Part shown: piece by piece, positions 60,158-64,000 of the stretch
Layout: every line of letters begins with the position of its first letter
How positions within the stretch are numbered: position 1 is the stretch's first letter
Source: an uncultured Candidatus Nitrosopumilus sp.
GTDB lineage: Archaea; Thermoproteota; Nitrososphaeria; Nitrososphaerales; Nitrosopumilaceae
Reading direction: 5' to 3'
Length of the DNA stretch: 64,000 nucleotides
Assembly: GCA_905612485.1 (NCBI GenBank)
Contig: CAJQSE010000026.1
Location: forward strand, 40,050 to 104,049
Made by a program: the position numbers and the translations under genes
The notes under the pieces: generated by a model
What the model saw: the letters and a program-made list of their open reading frames with translations, nothing else
Databases searched by the model: none
What the model was told of the DNA's origin: nothing

Positions 60158-60597
60158 ATAGTGGTACTGACATCTATCATGAAATGATTGTTGATTATTC
60201 AAGAAATCCTATCAACTATGGAAAAATTGAAAATCATGATGTTACATTTCATGATTCTAACCCCCTATGTGGTGATAGTATTGATATTGATATGAAAATT
60301 GATGATAACAAAGTCACTGATATTAAATTTCATGGAAAAGGTTGTGCCATCTGTATGGCTTGCACTTCAGTTTTAACTGAAATAACTAAGGGAAAATCTC
60401 TTGATGATGTACGAAAAATTGAAAAACATGATATATTGGGTGAATTAGGATTAGACCACTTACAAGCTGTTAGAATTAAATGTGCATTACTTTCTCTTAA
60501 GGTGCTCAAATCTGCATTGTATACCTACCTTGGTTCTAATCTGAATGATGAAACAGGTGTAGATACGCTAAAAACAGAGGCTGAAAATCTGTATTAA
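60154..60597 (+). CDS. sufU: SufU/IscU-like Fe-S scaffold
   Basis: NPLCGDSIDIDMKIDDNKVTDIKFHGKGCAICMACTSVLTEI. Confidence 0.93.
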   Translation: MNSGTDIYHEMIVDYSRNPINYGKIENHDVTFHDSNPLCGDSIDIDMKIDDNKVTDIKFHGKGCAICMACTSVLTEITKGKSLDDVRKIEKHDILGELGLDHLQAVRIKCALLSLKVLKSALYTYLGSNLNDETGVDTLKTEAENLY

Positions 60598-60598
60598 T

Positions 60599-60946
60599 AT
60601 GAGTGATTTTACTTCTTCCATTCCTATTGAATTACAAATACGAAAAATAATTTTTGAAAAATTTAATGATGTTGATACAAAATTTACTAATGATGCTATC
60701 TTTGAAATTCTCAAATCTGAAGGTGACCTTGACCCTTCTTGGATAATTGATGATACTGAATCATTATTTATGGGAATTTGTGATTCTGGTCTTGTGAGAA
60801 ATATCGCACAAAATTTTACTACTATTTTTCTAAAACTATTTGATCCTGTTGAAAAATTTTATTGTGATTCTTGTAATCATGATATCTATCTAGGAACCTC
60901 TGAAGAAAGAGTTTGCCCAAATTCCTCTTGTGCATCTACTCTTTAG
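60599..60946 (+). CDS. Hypothetical protein with C-terminal zinc ribbon
   Basis: FYCDSCNHDIYLGTSEERVCPNSSCAS. Confidence 0.7.
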   Translation: MSDFTSSIPIELQIRKIIFEKFNDVDTKFTNDAIFEILKSEGDLDPSWIIDDTESLFMGICDSGLVRNIAQNFTTIFLKLFDPVEKFYCDSCNHDIYLGTSEERVCPNSSCASTL

Positions 60947-62165
60947 TTCTATATTTTATTGCCGCATCCTCTAACGCTTTCATCATTGGAAGTTTTTCTC
61001 CAGTCAGATATAATACTAATGCGCCACCTGCTGTACTGATATGATTAATTTTATCTGCTAATCCTTCTTGCTTTAATGCTGTTGTTAAATGTCCACCACT
61101 TACAATTGTTGTTGCCATTGAATTTGCAACTGCATTTAACATTTCTTTTGTTCCATATTTGAAATTCTCTTTTTCAAAAAATCCTGCAGGACCACTAATG
61201 AATACTGTTCCCGCACCTGAAATTAATTTTGAATAATATTCTATTGTTTTAGGGCCTAAGTCCAAAATTTTATCTCCTTTACTAATTTCCCTAACATCCA
61301 TTTCTACTCTTTTCCCATCTTTATCAATTGCAATATCTACTGGAGTTGCAAAAACATCTGGGTAATCCCCTATCAACGAATGTGCTTTTGAAACCATATC
61401 GTTTTCTCTTTTGATTCTTAGAGGGGATTTAATTCGGGCTTGAGCCCGCATAAACACATTTCCAATTAATCCTGTAAGTAAAACATGGTCTGCACGTCCA
61501 TTTTGAATTAGTAATTTGATAGCTTCTAGTCTATCTGATACTTTTGAACCTCCTAGAATAATTACATGGGGTGCTTTTGCAACTGTCATTATTTCATCCA
61601 AATTTCTTACTTCTCTCTCTACGATTCTACCTGCACATGCTGGTAACACCTGTGCAAATCCTACAATAGATGGATGTGATCTGTGTGCACTTGGAAATGA
61701 ATCTAAGACACAAAGATCAAATAATTTTGATAATCTTGAAACCATGATTGTTTTTGCAGCATTTTCTGGTGTAAACTCATAATTTTCTTCAGCACATAAT
61801 CTAAGATTATCTAAAAGTAATATCTCCCCTTCTTCTAAATTTTTAATTGCATTTTGTGCTGCTTCTCCAATAGTATCTTCCACATATTTTATTTTTCTAC
61901 ACATTAATTTCTCAAGAACTTTTGCATGTTTGTCCATTCCTGTATATTCATTATTTCCAACCCTTCCTTGATGAGATGCTATCACCACTTTAGCATCTTT
62001 TAGTGATTCAAGCGTTTCAATGGTTTCTTCAATTCTTTTGGTACCTAAAATTTCCCCCGTTTCTGGATCGATTGGACAATTCATATCCATTCTCACAAAT
62101 ACGGTTTTACCATTTAGATCAAAATCATCTAATGTGAGTACCTTCACAACTTTTCTATTATGCAC
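60936..62165 (-). CDS. pgk: Phosphoglycerate kinase
   Basis: VFVRMDMNCPIDPETGEI; ASHQGRVG; FPSAHRSHPSIVGF; ILGGSKVSDRL. Confidence 0.95.
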   Translation of the reverse strand: MHNRKVVKVLTLDDFDLNGKTVFVRMDMNCPIDPETGEILGTKRIEETIETLESLKDAKVVIASHQGRVGNNEYTGMDKHAKVLEKLMCRKIKYVEDTIGEAAQNAIKNLEEGEILLLDNLRLCAEENYEFTPENAAKTIMVSRLSKLFDLCVLDSFPSAHRSHPSIVGFAQVLPACAGRIVEREVRNLDEIMTVAKAPHVIILGGSKVSDRLEAIKLLIQNGRADHVLLTGLIGNVFMRAQARIKSPLRIKRENDMVSKAHSLIGDYPDVFATPVDIAIDKDGKRVEMDVREISKGDKILDLGPKTIEYYSKLISGAGTVFISGPAGFFEKENFKYGTKEMLNAVANSMATTIVSGGHLTTALKQEGLADKINHISTAGGALVLYLTGEKLPMMKALEDAAIKYRTKE

Positions 62166-62287
62166 TTGGTTAAAATCTTTGAGCCGATCACAATTATTTG
62201 TTGAAATTTGTTTGTGTGATATGAGTTATATTTTTGAAGGTTATGTATTAATAAAAATTAAAAGATGTATACTTGAGGTTTAATTAA

Positions 62288-62956
62288 TTGCAAAACTGGC
62301 TTTTTGATATTCGTTCTCGTTCTTTTGTCTTATTGACTGCCCTCTTCCTCATTTTAACTGCCTTTGTATTTTCTGAACTAACTGATGATTTTGATCAAAA
62401 TGTGATTTTTTTCATTTCAGAAAATGTTGGAAATCCTACTCTTGACATTTTTATGCAATATGTTACTGAGAGTGGAGATGTTTTTAACATGATGATATTT
62501 GCAATTATAGTATTATTAATTCCAAAAACTCGTAGAGTTGGAATTACTCTTTTGATTCTAATTGTAATTTCTACTCTTCTTACCGGATACATCAAATGCG
62601 GTGTCGACAGAGATAGACCTGATTTTGAATACCTTGGAGTTGAATTTCCTGTAGAAATTAGCCGTGATACATTTGCATTGTTCTGTGAAGGTGGTTTTGA
62701 TGCTTCATACCCTTCTGGTCATGCAGCTAGATCAATGATATTTGCAATTATCTTAGGATATGCACTATCTGAGAGATTTCCTCGTGGTGCATATTTGATA
62801 TTTATTTATCCTGCAATGATCTCTCTTAGTAGATTGTATGTTTTACAACATTTTCCAATGGATGTAATAGGTGGAACTGTAATTGGAGTGATGCTTGCAG
62901 GTGTTATGGCAAATAGAACAAAATTATACCAAATTTTTGATAAATCAAAATCCTAA
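62288..62956 (+). CDS. PAP2-family membrane phosphatase
   Basis: KCGVDRDRP; YPSGHAARS; SRLYVLQHFPMDVIGG. Confidence 0.93.
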   Translation: MQNWLFDIRSRSFVLLTALFLILTAFVFSELTDDFDQNVIFFISENVGNPTLDIFMQYVTESGDVFNMMIFAIIVLLIPKTRRVGITLLILIVISTLLTGYIKCGVDRDRPDFEYLGVEFPVEISRDTFALFCEGGFDASYPSGHAARSMIFAIILGYALSERFPRGAYLIFIYPAMISLSRLYVLQHFPMDVIGGTVIGVMLAGVMANRTKLYQIFDKSKS

Positions 62957-63256
62957 TTCTGTTAAAGCTGAATTATCTATCAATACAATTGCAAAATGTT
63001 CATCGTCATAATGATATGTCCAATATTTGACATCCCTTGTTTCATTTTTTTGACGAAGCCCTTTTGTAACTCCTGTTGTAATTGTATATCCAATTCTTTT
63101 TGCAAGTTTAGTTTCTTTTGGCATTAGGACTTTGAAACCTTCTTTTTTATCTTTGAATCCTAAATTTACCATATCTTCCACTGCTAGAATTGCATCATTT
63201 TCATTTTTTAGATCATATACTTTTGTTATTGGTAAATTTTTTGGATGAAAATCCAT
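62945..63256 (-). CDS. Hypothetical protein
   Basis: Intact 103-aa ORF. Confidence 0.6.
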   Translation of the reverse strand: MDFHPKNLPITKVYDLKNENDAILAVEDMVNLGFKDKKEGFKVLMPKETKLAKRIGYTITTGVTKGLRQKNETRDVKYWTYHYDDEHFAIVLIDNSALTELGF

Positions 63257-63392
63257 AGTTTTGGTAAAATATCATCACTAATATTTTTTAAAATAAGTTA
63301 ATTTGCGATCAATATTGGTTAATTTTCTTAACCGAAAAGTCAAATCCTAATCATATTAACAACTTAATCGACTCTTTTATTTTAGAACATCA

Positions 63393-64000
63393 TTGACATC
63401 CTTAGAAAAAACAGTAATTGAATTACGTCAAAAGAAGAAAGAAGCAACAAAACTAAAACAAAATGCTGAAACTCAACTTAAGCAACTTCAATCTGCAGAA
63501 AAACGTTCTGCAACTGGTTTACAAAAAATGATTAAACAAATTGAATCTGAAAAAGAAGATGTTTCAGATGTTTCAGAAAACCTTACAAGAAAAAATGCTC
63601 AGGTGGATAGTATTCAAAGATTAGTATCTACTGCTGAAGTTCGTATTAATAGTGAAAAAGAAATTATTGATCAAACTGAACAAGAAATTGAATTTGCTGA
63701 AACTCCTGAAGAAAAACAAAATGCAGAGGCTAGACTGCGCTCATTAAATGATCATATTCAGGAATTAATTTCTGAAATAAAAAGCAGACAAAAAACACTG
63801 AAAAAAATATCTGAACAAGTTTCCACATTTGATGATATCAAATCAAAAATTGCAACACAAATTAAAAAACAAACTAAATCAAAGCCTTCATTTCGTAGTA
63901 CCATTAGTTCAAGTCATCATACTGCAGCAAAAGTTGTAAAAGAAATTGAAAAACGAACTAAAGCTGAAGAAAGAATTACTAAAACTTTGAATAATGCATC
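63393..64000 (+). CDS. Coiled-coil protein (3' truncated by window edge)
   Basis: Open frame TSLEKTVIELRQKKKEATKLKQNAETQLKQLQSAEKRS... to the window end; TTG start likely. Confidence 0.75.
   Translation, partial: MTSLEKTVIELRQKKKEATKLKQNAETQLKQLQSAEKRSATGLQKMIKQIESEKEDVSDVSENLTRKNAQVDSIQRLVSTAEVRINSEKEIIDQTEQEIEFAETPEEKQNAEARLRSLNDHIQELISEIKSRQKTLKKISEQVSTFDDIKSKIATQIKKQTKSKPSFRSTISSSHHTAAKVVKEIEKRTKAEERITKTLNNA

Overview
AT-rich, gene-dense archaeal chromosome segment. Gene content (thaumarchaeal-type small proteins, the secreted 'PSWIKNNAGWWADG' repeat, exosome superoperon, archaeal r-protein order, SbtA-like and PiT transporters, LeuCD, Suf) points to an ammonia-oxidizing Nitrososphaerota/Thaumarchaeota relative of Nitrosopumilus; this taxonomic call is inference. 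Main blocks: ftsY(partial)-argF-uL18-uS5-uL30-uL15-secY-adk-DUF106-cmk-cbf5; a tRNA-Ser with a 15-nt intron; 2-oxoacid:ferredoxin oxidoreductase; cofE; two dissimilar leuCD pairs in tandem; rpoD-eL18-uL13-uS9; SBDS-Rrp4-Rrp41-Rrp42-eL43-Pcc1-prefoldin; XPF-type nuclease, Nob1, NAD kinase; a zinc-ferredoxin-like fusion; GT2; Kef-type antiporter; tRNA-Gly, uL16, EndA-like protein, orphan PLD-like protein, tRNA-Glu, NTase-like protein, metallothionein-like microprotein; secreted repeat protein; ABC-2 exporter; DUF47-PiT-SbtA-SbtB; arsR/arsC/aquaporin; hemL-hemC-cobA-hemD; sufB-sufD-Rieske-sufS-sufU without sufC; pgk; PAP2. No CRISPR array, transposase, integrase or rRNA was seen. No complete novel system can be proven. 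The strongest second-look items are: the orphan PLD-like protein with an apparently lost HKD His beside a tRNA and an NTase-like protein; several Cys-rich microproteins absent from the ORF track, one with a (GTACN)4 array just upstream of its start; the ferredoxin fusion; the tRNA intron alongside an EndA-like protein lacking the canonical His; the sufC-less suf cluster; and four convergent gene pairs whose stop codons share a palindromic TTAA. All family calls are by eye; no searches were run.
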